Shown one piece after another: positions 34,968 through 43,456 of a DNA stretch of 64,000 bases. The number at the start of each line of letters is the position of its first letter. Within the stretch, counting starts at the first letter, position 1. A program made the translations under genes and the position numbers. This DNA comes from Erythrobacter sp. (lineage in GTDB: Bacteria; Pseudomonadota; Alphaproteobacteria; Sphingomonadales; Sphingomonadaceae): NCBI GenBank assembly GCA_030148605.1, contig JASBTD010000036.1:1-64000 (forward strand). The letters are read 5' to 3'. The notes under the pieces were generated by a model that saw only the letters and a program-made list of their open reading frames with translations, was not told the origin of the DNA and did not search any database.

Positions 34968-36296
34968 ATGCAGGTCGCACTGCTTGCGTCAATTCGGCGC
35001 ACCGGCTGGAGGCTATGCCTCGCTGCCGCCCCGGCTTTGGCAATTATTGTTCCGGCTCATGCGTCAGCGGATGAATCCGATGAATTGATCGGGCCGGTTG
35101 ATACTCAAACCGGTCCGGCACCCGTTGCGATTGGCGCGGCTGCACTGCCACTAAATGCAGCGATGGCGCCGGCTGCTTCCGCACCGCCACAGGCCCCTCC
35201 AGCCAAGGACATCACCGCACGCGCCGTGGTGTCGCAATTCGTCGATTCACCGGTGTCTGGCGATGCCGACAAGACGCTGCGCTACAGCGGGCGTTTCGAT
35301 GGGTATCTCGATATCAAAGGCAGCGCGTTCGGCGCTGACGAGAGCATTACGGTGACAGTCAGGCCCGAATACACATGGGGCAAGGATTCGAACGGAACCA
35401 TCGGCCTGATCCCCAGCAACACAGCGCTTTTCCGCGGCGAGAATCGCGGCGATTTCGACCTCTCGGTCAGCCTGTCCAAGCGCTGGAATTCCGGTGCGAA
35501 GCTGATCCTTGGCAAGGTCAATGTGCTGGACCAGGGCGCGCGTTTGCCGGTTGTGGGCAGTGATGGGCATTACGGCTTCCAGAATCTGTCGATGGCGCTG
35601 CCGCCATCCGCGATCATTCCCAACACCATCACCGGCGCACTGCTTGAAGTGCCGACGGAGAAAGTGCTCTATCGCCTGTGGGTATTCGATCCGGATTCGC
35701 AATACCAGCGCAGCGGTTTCGAGACGGCTTTCGGCAGCGGGGTAGGCTTTCTTGGTTCGGTTACTTTCCCTGTGAAAGTGGGCGGCCTGCCGGGCTATTA
35801 TGCGCTCAAACTGTCTGGCTCGACCCGCGATGATATCAACGCCGATTCCTTGCCAGCCGCGCTGATCCCCGCTCCGGGCGCGGATTTTGGCGACCGCCGC
35901 GGTGAATTCGCAGCGGTCCTCGCCGGATATCAGTATCTTGCCGCCTATCCCGAAGCACCGGGCAAGGGCTGGGGCATTTTCGGGCAGGTCTATATCTCCA
36001 ACGGCGATCCGACTTTTCTGGACAAGAGCGCCATGCTGGGCATTTCCGGCAACCCGCGCTTTCGCCCGCAAGACCGGTTTGGCGTGGCCTGGTTCCGCTA
36101 TTCGCTGACCAACCAGCTTGTGCGCGTGCTCGACCAGCGGCTGGCGCTGGAGGATGAGGAAGGCGTTGAGTATTTCTACACGCTGGGGCTCAGCAAAGGG
36201 CTGGAAGTCACTGCCAATGTGCAAGTGATCGACAGCGCCGTGGCGGTGCGCGACGCAGGCGTTATTGCCGGGCTGCGGGTCACCGCGGCATTCTGA
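34968..36296 (+). CDS. OprB-like carbohydrate-selective porin
   Basis: 442 residues with a signal peptide (RRTGWRLCLAAAPALAIIVPAHASA) and a Pro/Ala-rich linker. An OprB-type barrel follows (GYLDIKGSAFGADESITVTVRPEYTWG, KLILGKVNVLDQG, GWGIFGQVYISNGDPTFLDKSAMLGISG). It ends in a C-terminal aromatic (LRVTAAF), as outer-membrane barrels do. It probably admits sugars or other small solutes across the outer membrane. It follows gltBD but sits behind its own AT-rich region and palindrome, so it is likely regulated separately. A P-loop gene starts seven bases after its stop. Confidence 0.85.
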   Translation: MQVALLASIRRTGWRLCLAAAPALAIIVPAHASADESDELIGPVDTQTGPAPVAIGAAALPLNAAMAPAASAPPQAPPAKDITARAVVSQFVDSPVSGDADKTLRYSGRFDGYLDIKGSAFGADESITVTVRPEYTWGKDSNGTIGLIPSNTALFRGENRGDFDLSVSLSKRWNSGAKLILGKVNVLDQGARLPVVGSDGHYGFQNLSMALPPSAIIPNTITGALLEVPTEKVLYRLWVFDPDSQYQRSGFETAFGSGVGFLGSVTFPVKVGGLPGYYALKLSGSTRDDINADSLPAALIPAPGADFGDRRGEFAAVLAGYQYLAAYPEAPGKGWGIFGQVYISNGDPTFLDKSAMLGISGNPRFRPQDRFGVAWFRYSLTNQLVRVLDQRLALEDEEGVEYFYTLGLSKGLEVTANVQVIDSAVAVRDAGVIAGLRVTAAF

Positions 36297-36303
36297 CACC
36301 GGC

Positions 36304-36825
36304 GTGGGCAAGGGTTTCATCGCCATTTCCGGGTGCTCTGGCGGCGGCAAGTCCAGCCTTGTTTCCGCCCTGTCTGCACGCGGCTATGCGACGGTTAGCG
36401 AACCGGGCCTTCGCTTGATCAAGGCAGGCGGCCCCAAGCCGTGGGAGGATATGCACGGCTTCCTGGAAGGCACCGCTGCGCTGGCGCGCGAGGATCTGAA
36501 GCAGGCACGAACTCACCACGAAATGGTGATATTCGATCGCGGCTTGATCGATGCCCTGTCAGGGCTTGCGCAATTGGGCAGCGCCGCAGCAAGGAAGGAG
36601 CTGCGCCGGGTGATCCCCCGCTTCCGCGCTGTGTTTTTCGCTCCGCCCTGGCGCGAGATATTCGCGCAGAATGACTATCGCCGCCACGATTTTGACAGCG
36701 CGGCAGAGGAAAGCGACCGCTTGCTTGCAGACTTGCGCGCGCATGGCTGCGAGCCGATCGAATTGCCCAAGTTCCGGCTTGACCTGCGCTGCGAATATAT
36801 GGTCGCGCGCCTGCAATCGCTTTAG
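36304..36825 (+). CDS. Small AAA/P-loop ATPase (AAA_28-like)
   Basis: 173 residues from a GTG at 36304, seven bases after the porin stop. The Walker A loop GCSGGGKSS is at 10-18, VIFDRGLIDALSG supplies a Walker B-like/DRG motif, and FRAVFFAPPWREIFAQNDYRRHDF resembles the AAA_28 family. Such proteins look like nucleotide- or nicotinamide-riboside-kinase relatives; the phosphate acceptor here is not known. It may be co-transcribed with the porin, but functional coupling is unproven. Confidence 0.8.
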   Translation: MGKGFIAISGCSGGGKSSLVSALSARGYATVSEPGLRLIKAGGPKPWEDMHGFLEGTAALAREDLKQARTHHEMVIFDRGLIDALSGLAQLGSAAARKELRRVIPRFRAVFFAPPWREIFAQNDYRRHDFDSAAEESDRLLADLRAHGCEPIELPKFRLDLRCEYMVARLQSL

Positions 36826-36843
36826 CTGGCGCGCGCCGTCGCG

Positions 36844-37629
36844 CTATCCCTGCCCTCGTGCCCTTGCCTGAACAGCTTCGCGGCGTGCTTCGACTTCTTC
36901 CGGCGTGACTGCGGAATTGGCAGCGGACGACAGCCTGGCTTCGAGCGCCATCCCGTCTGCAAAGCTCATCGCATAGCCTTCATCGATCAGGCTCTTGTAT
37001 TGCGCCAGAAACGCGGGATCGATCGAGGCCATGTCGCTGGCCAGCTTGCGCGCAAGCGGCAACAGCTCATCCGGTGCCACCACATGATTGACCAGACCCC
37101 ATGCCTTCGCGGTTTCCGCATCAAGGAAGTTGCCGGTGAAGCTGAGCTCTTTCGCGCGCGAGATTCCGATCATGCGTGACAGTTTTTGCGACAGCCCCCA
37201 GCCCGGCACGATCCCCACGCGTGCATGCGTGTCAGCGAAACGCGCATTGCTGCTGGCGATCAGGACATCGCAGGCAATCGCCACTTCAAAACCGCCGGTT
37301 ATCGCCACACCATTGATCGCGCCGATCACCGGTTTGCGGCAAAGCTCGATCGCCTTGACCGGATTCTCATCCGCGCCCTTGGCATTGGCGGCACCCAATG
37401 CGCCTTCCTGGCTGCCCAGCTCCTTCAGGTCGAGCCCGGCCGTAAAGGCGCGTTCGCCCGCCCCGGTCAGGATCACCGCGCGCACGCTGTCATCACCGTC
37501 AACCTGTTTCATCACCTGGTAGAGCTGCGAGCGCAGCGCTTTGGAAAGCGCATTCATCGCATTGGGGCGGTTGAGCGTGACCAGTGCCACGCCATCTTGC
37601 ACGTCCAGCAGGACCAGTTCTTCGCTCAT
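36844..37629 (-). CDS. Enoyl-CoA hydratase/isomerase family protein
   Basis: 261 residues from the ATG at 37629. Crotonase fold: VALVTLNRPNAMNALSKAL near the start, oxyanion-hole segments FTAGLDLKELG and AINGVAITGGFEVAIACDVLIAS, and VGIVPGWGLSQKL. One of the two usual catalytic glutamates (in GGFE) is present, while the second position reads GIVPGWG without an obvious Glu, so the reaction may not be plain hydration. It is the last gene of a three-gene minus-strand operon, ten bases after the DksA-like gene. Confidence 0.9.
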   Translation of the reverse strand: MSEELVLLDVQDGVALVTLNRPNAMNALSKALRSQLYQVMKQVDGDDSVRAVILTGAGERAFTAGLDLKELGSQEGALGAANAKGADENPVKAIELCRKPVIGAINGVAITGGFEVAIACDVLIASSNARFADTHARVGIVPGWGLSQKLSRMIGISRAKELSFTGNFLDAETAKAWGLVNHVVAPDELLPLARKLASDMASIDPAFLAQYKSLIDEGYAMSFADGMALEARLSSAANSAVTPEEVEARREAVQARARGQG

Positions 37630-37639
37630 ACCCGTTCTC

Positions 37640-37975
37640 CTAATCCGTGCCACTCGCGCAGTTCACGCAGTTCGCGACGCTCGGATCATGCCTAAGCCGT
37701 TTCTCGGCAATTTCCTCCCCGCACTTTAGGCAATAGCCCCATTCGCCATCGTCCAGGCGTTCGAGTGCAGCCGCAATGCGCGCGCGCTCTGCCACGCGCC
37801 GCCGCTCGGTTGCTTGCGCCATCGCTTGCTGCTGCATCGCGTCCATCCGGCTCAAGCGCCCGACGCTGTCTTGCTGCAGCTCGACTGTGTTGCGCGAATC
37901 CGCATTGGACGCATCTTCGCGGTCCAGTTCGGCGCGGCGCGCGAGCAAGGCCTGGCGGGCTTCGTCTTCCGTCAT
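37640..37975 (-). CDS. TraR/DksA-family C4 zinc-finger protein
   Basis: 111 residues from the ATG at 37975. An N-terminal helical coiled coil (ARQALLARRAELDRED and GRLSRMDAMQQQAMAQATE) leads to a zinc finger with Cys82, Cys85, Cys103 and Cys106 (YCLKCGEE...NCVNC). It is shorter than E. coli DksA and like TraR, which binds the RNA-polymerase secondary channel without ppGpp. The acidic LDREDASNAD stretch is near the N-terminus, not at a coiled-coil tip. It lies four bases after the serine hydrolase stop and probably shares its mRNA. Confidence 0.88.
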   Translation of the reverse strand: MTEDEARQALLARRAELDREDASNADSRNTVELQQDSVGRLSRMDAMQQQAMAQATERRRVAERARIAAALERLDDGEWGYCLKCGEEIAEKRLRHDPSVANCVNCASGTD

Positions 37976-37979
37976 GCTG

Positions 37980-39485
37980 CTATTGCGGCAACGGACCCTT
38001 GCGCTGGGTGAACTGGCCAAAACGCTCGTAATGCGTCACCTTGCCCTCGGCATCGCGGTGGAAGGTCACCACGTCGCGTTCTTCGCCCCGGTCCGAAATC
38101 ACGCGGAAACGATCATTGCCCAGCGGTTTGCCTATGGTGAGCTCGTCAGCCGGATCGGCTTCGCTTGGCGTGACCATAGCCAGCCCGCCGGCCCATGGCA
38201 CAATCACGAAATCGCGGCCCCATGGCTGAGCCGTGTAGGTCCCGGCATAATCGGCAAGTTCAATCGCATCACCTTCCGGCGCGGCAAATCTTGTCGCTTC
38301 CATTCGCTTGCCGATCAGCTGCGCCAGATCCATCGCGATCCCGCCGGCATTTTCCATCGTGTTCATTGCCAGCGCGATCGCCATTTCATGATGGGTGTCG
38401 ATCAACAGCGAGCTGCGATATCCGGGGCAAGAGCCGCCATGGCCAACAATCTCGCGCCCGTTGGCTTGAAAATTCACAAAGCCAAGGCCCCAGCTCGTTT
38501 GCCGGTCCGGCGTGATATAATGAACCCGTTGCATGTCGCGCAAAGTGGAAGCGCGCAGCAATTCAGGCTCGCCCGATTTCAGCAAGCGGAACTGCCACGC
38601 AGCAAATTTGGCCAGATCATTGACTGTAGAGCTGAATCCCGCCGCAGGATTGATCCCCTTGGCATCGAACAGCTTTACCGCTGGCCGCGTGCCATCGACT
38701 TCGAGCGACCCCCAGCCGACAGCCATTTGATTGCCGTAAAGCCGCGAAGGAATGAACGGCCGCGTATCGGCCATCTCCAGCGGTTCGAGGATATTGGCCC
38801 GTACATATTCGCTGTACGGCGTATCGCTGACTGCTTCGACCGTCTCGCCTACCAGTGTGAGCCCGAGGTTTGAATATTGCCAGGTCGTCGCAGCAGGATA
38901 GAGCACATCCTGCGAGCTGATACCTGCCCTGATTTCCGCTTGAGTCGGGAAAGGGAAATCCGGCCCGGTCCAATAGGGATTGACCGCTTCGCGCGGCAGG
39001 CCGGCGGAATGGGTCAGCAATCCGCGCATGGTGATGGGCACGCTGTCGCGCTCGTCAGGCGCCAATTGTGCCCATGGCAGATAGGTTTTCACCGGCTCGT
39101 CCAGGCGGACTGTGCCTTTCTCCCACTCCTGCATGAACGCGACAGCGGTAAACAGCTTGGAGATCGAACAGATCGAATAGACCGTGTCCGCCGTGGCGGG
39201 CTGCATCATCGCGCGGTCGGTATGGCCGAAGCCCTTGGCCCACACAGTCTTGTCACCATGCACAATAGCAGCCGATATCGCCGGGATACGCTGGTACTGG
39301 CGGTATTGTTCCAGCCAGATTTCGCCTAGTGCTAAAGCCTCTGCCATGGCTTCAGCGCGCTGAAGATCGGCCCCGGCTTGCGCGTCAGCTGCGGCTTGGT
39401 GCTCGCCTGCTTGCGCTTGAAGATTGGCGGGAATGACAGCGGTGGTGGCCGCCAGCGCAGCTGCAAGCGCTACGATACGCTTCAT
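37980..39485 (-). CDS. Exported serine hydrolase (beta-lactamase/class C, esterase-like)
   Basis: 501 residues from the ATG at 39485 (AGGAG eight bases upstream) with a signal peptide (KRIVALAAALAATTAVIPANLQAQA). The SxxK catalytic motif is SISK at 107-110 (Ser107, Lys110), and YSNLG supplies the Tyr of the YxN motif. The C-terminal 100 residues form a separate small domain (ELADYAGTYTAQPWGRDFVIVPW) common in the family. It is probably a periplasmic esterase, peptidase or beta-lactamase-like enzyme; true resistance activity should not be assumed. It heads the operon with the DksA-like and enoyl-CoA hydratase genes. Confidence 0.88.
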   Translation of the reverse strand: MKRIVALAAALAATTAVIPANLQAQAGEHQAAADAQAGADLQRAEAMAEALALGEIWLEQYRQYQRIPAISAAIVHGDKTVWAKGFGHTDRAMMQPATADTVYSICSISKLFTAVAFMQEWEKGTVRLDEPVKTYLPWAQLAPDERDSVPITMRGLLTHSAGLPREAVNPYWTGPDFPFPTQAEIRAGISSQDVLYPAATTWQYSNLGLTLVGETVEAVSDTPYSEYVRANILEPLEMADTRPFIPSRLYGNQMAVGWGSLEVDGTRPAVKLFDAKGINPAAGFSSTVNDLAKFAAWQFRLLKSGEPELLRASTLRDMQRVHYITPDRQTSWGLGFVNFQANGREIVGHGGSCPGYRSSLLIDTHHEMAIALAMNTMENAGGIAMDLAQLIGKRMEATRFAAPEGDAIELADYAGTYTAQPWGRDFVIVPWAGGLAMVTPSEADPADELTIGKPLGNDRFRVISDRGEERDVVTFHRDAEGKVTHYERFGQFTQRKGPLPQ

Positions 39486-39669
39486 CGATGAACTCCTGTT
39501 GCTTGGCGGGGAATGTGCCAGCAAACTTTGCCTGCGCCAAGCATGTCTTGACCACGCCACGTCGCACCGCCGCGATACCGCTTTCCTACTTGTGGTTCAT
39601 TGCGGCATGATGCGCCGATGTTGAGCCAGCCCGTCCCCCAGCCGCTGCCCCAGCGTGACGATAGCAAGC

Positions 39670-39748
39670 GGAAAGTCACACCGGGCCTATCAATGCGCGC
39701 TAAAAAGGCCAGCCTGATCAGGTATTTGGCTGGAAAGTCACACTTTCC
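39670..39748. promoter_or_regulatory. Direct repeat GGAAAGTCACAC and palindrome between ung and the serine hydrolase
   Basis: GGAAAGTCACAC occurs at 39670-39681 and again at 39732-39743, 62 bases apart. The second copy is the left part of a perfect 17-bp palindrome GGAAAGT-CAC-ACTTTCC (39732-39748). The block lies in the 294-base gap (39486-39779) upstream of the serine hydrolase operon and downstream of ung. I see no ORF in the gap. It looks like a regulator-binding region. Confidence 0.45.
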
Positions 39749-39779
39749 AATCGCTGTGTCTGTGTTCCACTGCGAGCGC

Positions 39780-40457
39780 TCACCATTCGATAATGCTGCG
39801 CCCGTTGCGCTCAAGAAAGGCGTTGGCCTGGCTGAACGGCTTCGAGCCGAAGAAGCCGCGATGCGCGGAAAGCGGGCTGGGGTGCGGGCTCTTGATGATC
39901 AGGTGATGCGCACCAGCGCCAAGCCCGCGCACCCGGCCTGCCTTCTTCTGCGCATGGCTGCCCCACAGAATGAACACGGTTGGCAGGCCTTGCTCGACGA
40001 CCGCGGAAACGCATGCGTCGGTGATCGCATCCCAGCCGCGCCCGGCATGGCTGCCGGCCTGGCCCGATTCGACTGTCAGCGTGTTGTTCAGCAGCAGCAC
40101 GCCTTGCTGCGCCCAGCGCTCAAGATTGCCGCTGGCAGGCGGACGCACGCCAAGGTCGCTCTCGATCTCCTTGTAGATATTGAGCAGCGAAGGCGGCAAC
40201 CGCACACCGTCGCGCACGGAAAAGGCCAGCCCATGTGCTTGCCCCGGGCCGTGGTACGGATCCTGGCCCAGGATCACGACGCGCACCTGCTCAAGCGGGG
40301 TCATGGCCAGCGCCGCCAGCCGCTCGCCGCGTGGCGGGAAGATCTGCTTTCCGCGCTCTTCCTCTGCCCGCAGCCAGCCGCCCAATCGCCGCGCTTCAGG
40401 CGTGGCCAGCGCCGGTTCCAGCGCGCTGCGCCAGCTGTCAGGGATCGCTTCGCTCAT
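39780..40457 (-). CDS. ung: Uracil-DNA glycosylase
   Basis: 225 residues of family 1 UDG. The water-activating motif GQDPYH is at 64-69 (Asp66), LLLNNTLTVE lies mid-protein, and the DNA-intercalation motif HPSPLS is near the C-terminus. It removes uracil from DNA to start base-excision repair, complementing the abasic-site endonuclease xthA at 7593. Length and motifs are standard. It is divergent from rnd. Confidence 0.96.
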   Translation of the reverse strand: MSEAIPDSWRSALEPALATPEARRLGGWLRAEEERGKQIFPPRGERLAALAMTPLEQVRVVILGQDPYHGPGQAHGLAFSVRDGVRLPPSLLNIYKEIESDLGVRPPASGNLERWAQQGVLLLNNTLTVESGQAGSHAGRGWDAITDACVSAVVEQGLPTVFILWGSHAQKKAGRVRGLGAGAHHLIIKSPHPSPLSAHRGFFGSKPFSQANAFLERNGRSIIEW

Positions 40458-40537
40458 GCCGCAGGGATAGGCTGTGGGCGATGACCTTGCCAGATACCCT
40501 TCCCTCCAATCCCCAATCGGCCTAAGGCTTGCCGCAT

Positions 40538-41155
40538 ATGGCTGTACATTTTCACGAAGAAGACCTGCCTGCGGGCGTCCTTGCCGATGGCCCGATCGCG
40601 GTCGATACTGAAACCATGGGCCTCATCACCCATCGTGACCGGTTGTGCGTGGTGCAATTGAGCGACGGAAGCGGCGATGAACATCTGGTGCGGTTTGGCC
40701 CGGACAGCACGTTTGACGCGCCTAACCTGAAAGCTGTGCTCAGCGATCCGCAGCGCTTGAAGCTGTTCCATTTCGCGCGCTTCGATCTTGCTGCAATCGA
40801 ATATTACCTTGGTGTGATGGCGACGCCGGTGTTCTGCACCAAGATCGCCAGCAAGCTCACGCGCACCTACACAGACCGCCATGGTTTGAAGAACCTGGTC
40901 GACGAGCTGCTGGGCGAGAACATGTCGAAGCAGCAGCAATCGAGCGACTGGGGCGGCCCGGACCTGTCCGAAGCGCAGCGCGATTATGCCGCAAGCGATG
41001 TCCGCTTCCTGCATCGCTTGCATGCCGAACTGGTAAAGCGGCTTGAGCGCGAGGGGCGCAGCGAGATCGCGCAGGCCTGTTTCGATTTCCTGCCTACACG
41101 GGCGCAGCTCGACATCGCGGGCTGGGCCGATCACGACATATTCAGCCACCAGTAA
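40538..41155 (+). CDS. rnd: Ribonuclease D-like 3'-5' exonuclease
   Basis: 205 residues from the ATG at 40538; an in-frame TTG at 40529 is less likely. It has the DEDDy motifs: VDTETMG (Asp23, Glu25), LKLFHFARFDLAAIEYYLG, and DYAASDVRFLHRLH. It lacks the C-terminal HRDC domain of E. coli RNase D, so it is a stand-alone catalytic domain, as in other Sphingomonadales. It trims tRNA or other RNA 3' ends. It leads the rnd-lptC-lptA operon, an association common in alphaproteobacteria. Confidence 0.92.
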   Translation: MAVHFHEEDLPAGVLADGPIAVDTETMGLITHRDRLCVVQLSDGSGDEHLVRFGPDSTFDAPNLKAVLSDPQRLKLFHFARFDLAAIEYYLGVMATPVFCTKIASKLTRTYTDRHGLKNLVDELLGENMSKQQQSSDWGGPDLSEAQRDYAASDVRFLHRLHAELVKRLEREGRSEIAQACFDFLPTRAQLDIAGWADHDIFSHQ

Positions 41156-41182
41156 GCGGGAAAGGACGCAAGCACCAACATC

Positions 41183-41848
41183 ATGGTCAGTCACAAGCGA
41201 ATCGAAACCAGCGAAGCAAAGGAGCTGCGCAGCCAGCGCCAGCATTTTGCCGCGCCCGGCGGTTCGCATGACCGGATGGTGCAATTCCTCGCGCGCGCTC
41301 TGCCGATGGCGGTGGGCGTGGTCGCAGCGCTGATGGTGATTACGCCGCTTAGCCCGCGGGGCGAAGTGAGCTTCCTGCTTGACCGCAACAAGGTGGCGAT
41401 GATCGACCAGCGGCTTGCCGTCAGCAATGCCATGTATCGCGGCGAAGACGATAATGGCAGGCCCTTCTCGCTTACAGCGGGCGAAGCCGTGCAGCGCTCA
41501 AGCAGTGAAGGCATAGTCCGCATGCGAGACCTGATGGCGCAAATCCTGCTTAGCGATGGCCCAGCGCGGATCAGCGCGGAATCGGGGGCCTATGACATCG
41601 ACCGCGAAGTGGTCAGCATTGATGGCGCGCTGCGGATGACTACGGCCGATGGCTATGAATTCGTAGCGCGGGGCGTGTCGGTGGACTTGCCCGCACGAAC
41701 CATGGTGGGCTCTGACGGGGTTGAAGGCGCAGTACCAGCCGGCACATTTTCCGCTGACCGGATCACCGCCGATCTCGACGCGCGCGTCATTTCGCTGCAA
41801 GGCAATGCGCGCCTGACCATGCAGCCCGGCGAATTGAGGATGCCTTGA
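41183..41848 (+). CDS. lptC: LPS export protein LptC
   Basis: 221 residues with one N-terminal transmembrane helix (RALPMAVGVVAALMVITPLS, about residues 38-57) and a periplasmic beta-jellyroll region (YRGEDDNGRPFSLTAGEAVQ, SADRITADLDARVISLQGNARLTMQPG). LptC couples the LptBFG ABC transporter to the periplasmic LptA bridge. It starts 28 bases after rnd and overlaps lptA by one base (TGATG). No lptB follows downstream. Confidence 0.92.
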   Translation: MVSHKRIETSEAKELRSQRQHFAAPGGSHDRMVQFLARALPMAVGVVAALMVITPLSPRGEVSFLLDRNKVAMIDQRLAVSNAMYRGEDDNGRPFSLTAGEAVQRSSSEGIVRMRDLMAQILLSDGPARISAESGAYDIDREVVSIDGALRMTTADGYEFVARGVSVDLPARTMVGSDGVEGAVPAGTFSADRITADLDARVISLQGNARLTMQPGELRMP

Positions 41849-42408
41849 TGAAAAGCTCGCTTACAACGACAGCACTCCGTTCAGCGATCGGCGGGTTCGC
41901 GTTCACTATGGTGGCGCTCAGCGGGATACAATTGCAGGCCCAAGCGATCTCTGGCCACGATTCGCGCGCGCCGGTGCAATTCGACGCCGGCGATATCGAG
42001 CTGCAGGACCGCGAAGATCGCGTGGTGCTAAGCGGCGGGGTGATTGTCACGCAAGCGGGGCTGACTGTGCGCTCGCAACGCATGCTGGTGAATTACAGCG
42101 ATGCAGGCGATCTCTCTATTTCGCGCATTACAGCGACGGGCGGTGTGAATGTCAGGCGCGGCAATGAAACCGCGATTGGTGATGTCGCGGTCTATGATCT
42201 GGACCGCCGCATCATCACCATGGCGGGCAATGTCGAATTGCGGCGCGGCGGCGATGCATTGACCGGTGGCAGGCTGACCATCGATCTCGCGTCAGGCCGG
42301 GCAAGCGTTGACGGACGCGGTGCATCGCAAGGCGGCGAAACGAGCGACGGGCGTGTGACCGGCACGTTCAACGTGCCGCAATCGAGCGAAACCGATAGCG
42401 ACAATTGA
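41848..42408 (+). CDS. lptA: LPS transport periplasmic protein LptA
   Basis: 186 residues from the ATG at 41848, overlapping the lptC stop. It has a signal peptide (RSAIGGFAFTMVALSGIQLQAQA) and an OstA-type repeat domain (VQFDAGDIELQDREDRVVLSGGVIVTQAGLTVRSQRMLV and IITMAGNVELRRGGDALTGGRL). LptA subunits bridge LptC and LptD and carry LPS across the periplasm. It ends eight bases before the convergent holA stop, so the operon finishes without lptB, and no terminator is visible. Confidence 0.92.
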   Translation: MKSSLTTTALRSAIGGFAFTMVALSGIQLQAQAISGHDSRAPVQFDAGDIELQDREDRVVLSGGVIVTQAGLTVRSQRMLVNYSDAGDLSISRITATGGVNVRRGNETAIGDVAVYDLDRRIITMAGNVELRRGGDALTGGRLTIDLASGRASVDGRGASQGGETSDGRVTGTFNVPQSSETDSDN

Positions 42409-42415
42409 CTGCGGC

Positions 42416-43456
42416 TTAGCGGCGTCCAGCAAAGCGGGCGATCTCAGTAAGTCCCTGCGCCAGCAGCAATTCGGCTGCCTGGCTGTTGCCAAGCAGGTCG
42501 CGATGCAATTGCATCAGCTTGGGGCCAAGGCGTTCGAGCTTGCGCCGGTGCCAGCAGGAAAGCTGGTCACGGATGTCGCGCTCGTCACGCCAGAAAATGC
42601 CGAGCCGCGCCTTGGCCCCGCGATCAAGCCCGTCAAGCGAACCGCGCGGCCCCAATTGTGCGCTGATCTGTGCCAGTTGCGCTGCGCGCCGCTCAACCGC
42701 CAACAATACGCCGACCGGGTTCAGCCCGTGCTCGCGCATACGCTTCAGCTCCTTGTCGAGCCGCCCGGTCTCGCCTTTGAGCACAGCGTTGACCAGCGGC
42801 ATGAAACCGTCTTCCTCAGTCGCCGCGCCCACCGCTTCCAGGTCTTCTAGAGTGAGCTGGCACGGCGATTGCGGTGAAGCATCGCAATAGGTCGCAAGCT
42901 TGGTGATCTCCGATTGCGCGAGCCGCACATCAAGGCCCGCCGCGCGCGCGATCCGTTCCGCCAGATCACCCCCCAGCCTCAGGCCCGCAGCATCCGCCAT
43001 CTGCCGTACAGACCCTGAAACCGATGCCAGATCCGGCGGATAGAACATCGCCACCAGCGCATCCTTGCGCTTTTCCAGCAGCTTGGCTGTACGCGATTTG
43101 TCAGTAGCAGATGTCGCCACCACCAGCACCGGTGCGGCATCGCCTGCACCTACTTCACCTGTTTCGATCAGCGCCTTCAACGCGTCATGCGCTTCATCGC
43201 CATTGGCACGGACATAGATGTGACGCTTGTCACCGAAGAGCGAACCCGAACGCGCTTCATCGCCCAGCAGCGCGGGGTCCTTGCGCAGGTCCGCCCCTGA
43301 AATTTCGACGCGCTCGCCCGCGTCGCCAAGCAACTCGATGATCGATTGCGCAGCGGCTGAAGCGCCTGCTTCGTCCGGCCCACAGAAGAAAAACATGCCG
43401 CATTGTTCGGCTGCGCGGCGCGCTGAAGAAGCAAAGTCGCGCTGAGTGGCCTTCAC
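42416..43456 (-). CDS. holA: DNA polymerase III subunit delta
   Basis: 346 residues of the HolA family. Recognisable parts are GMFFFCGPDEAGASAAAQSIIELLGDAG near the start (vestigial AAA fold without a working Walker A), SLFGDKRHIYVRANGDEAHDAL, and PLVNAVLKGETGRLDKELKRMREHGLNPVGVLLAVERRAAQLAQI in the C-terminal helical domain. Delta opens the sliding clamp during loading. It overlaps the lptE stop by four bases, so lptE and holA are translationally coupled, a usual alphaproteobacterial order. Confidence 0.93.
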   Translation of the reverse strand: MKATQRDFASSARRAAEQCGMFFFCGPDEAGASAAAQSIIELLGDAGERVEISGADLRKDPALLGDEARSGSLFGDKRHIYVRANGDEAHDALKALIETGEVGAGDAAPVLVVATSATDKSRTAKLLEKRKDALVAMFYPPDLASVSGSVRQMADAAGLRLGGDLAERIARAAGLDVRLAQSEITKLATYCDASPQSPCQLTLEDLEAVGAATEEDGFMPLVNAVLKGETGRLDKELKRMREHGLNPVGVLLAVERRAAQLAQISAQLGPRGSLDGLDRGAKARLGIFWRDERDIRDQLSCWHRRKLERLGPKLMQLHRDLLGNSQAAELLLAQGLTEIARFAGRR

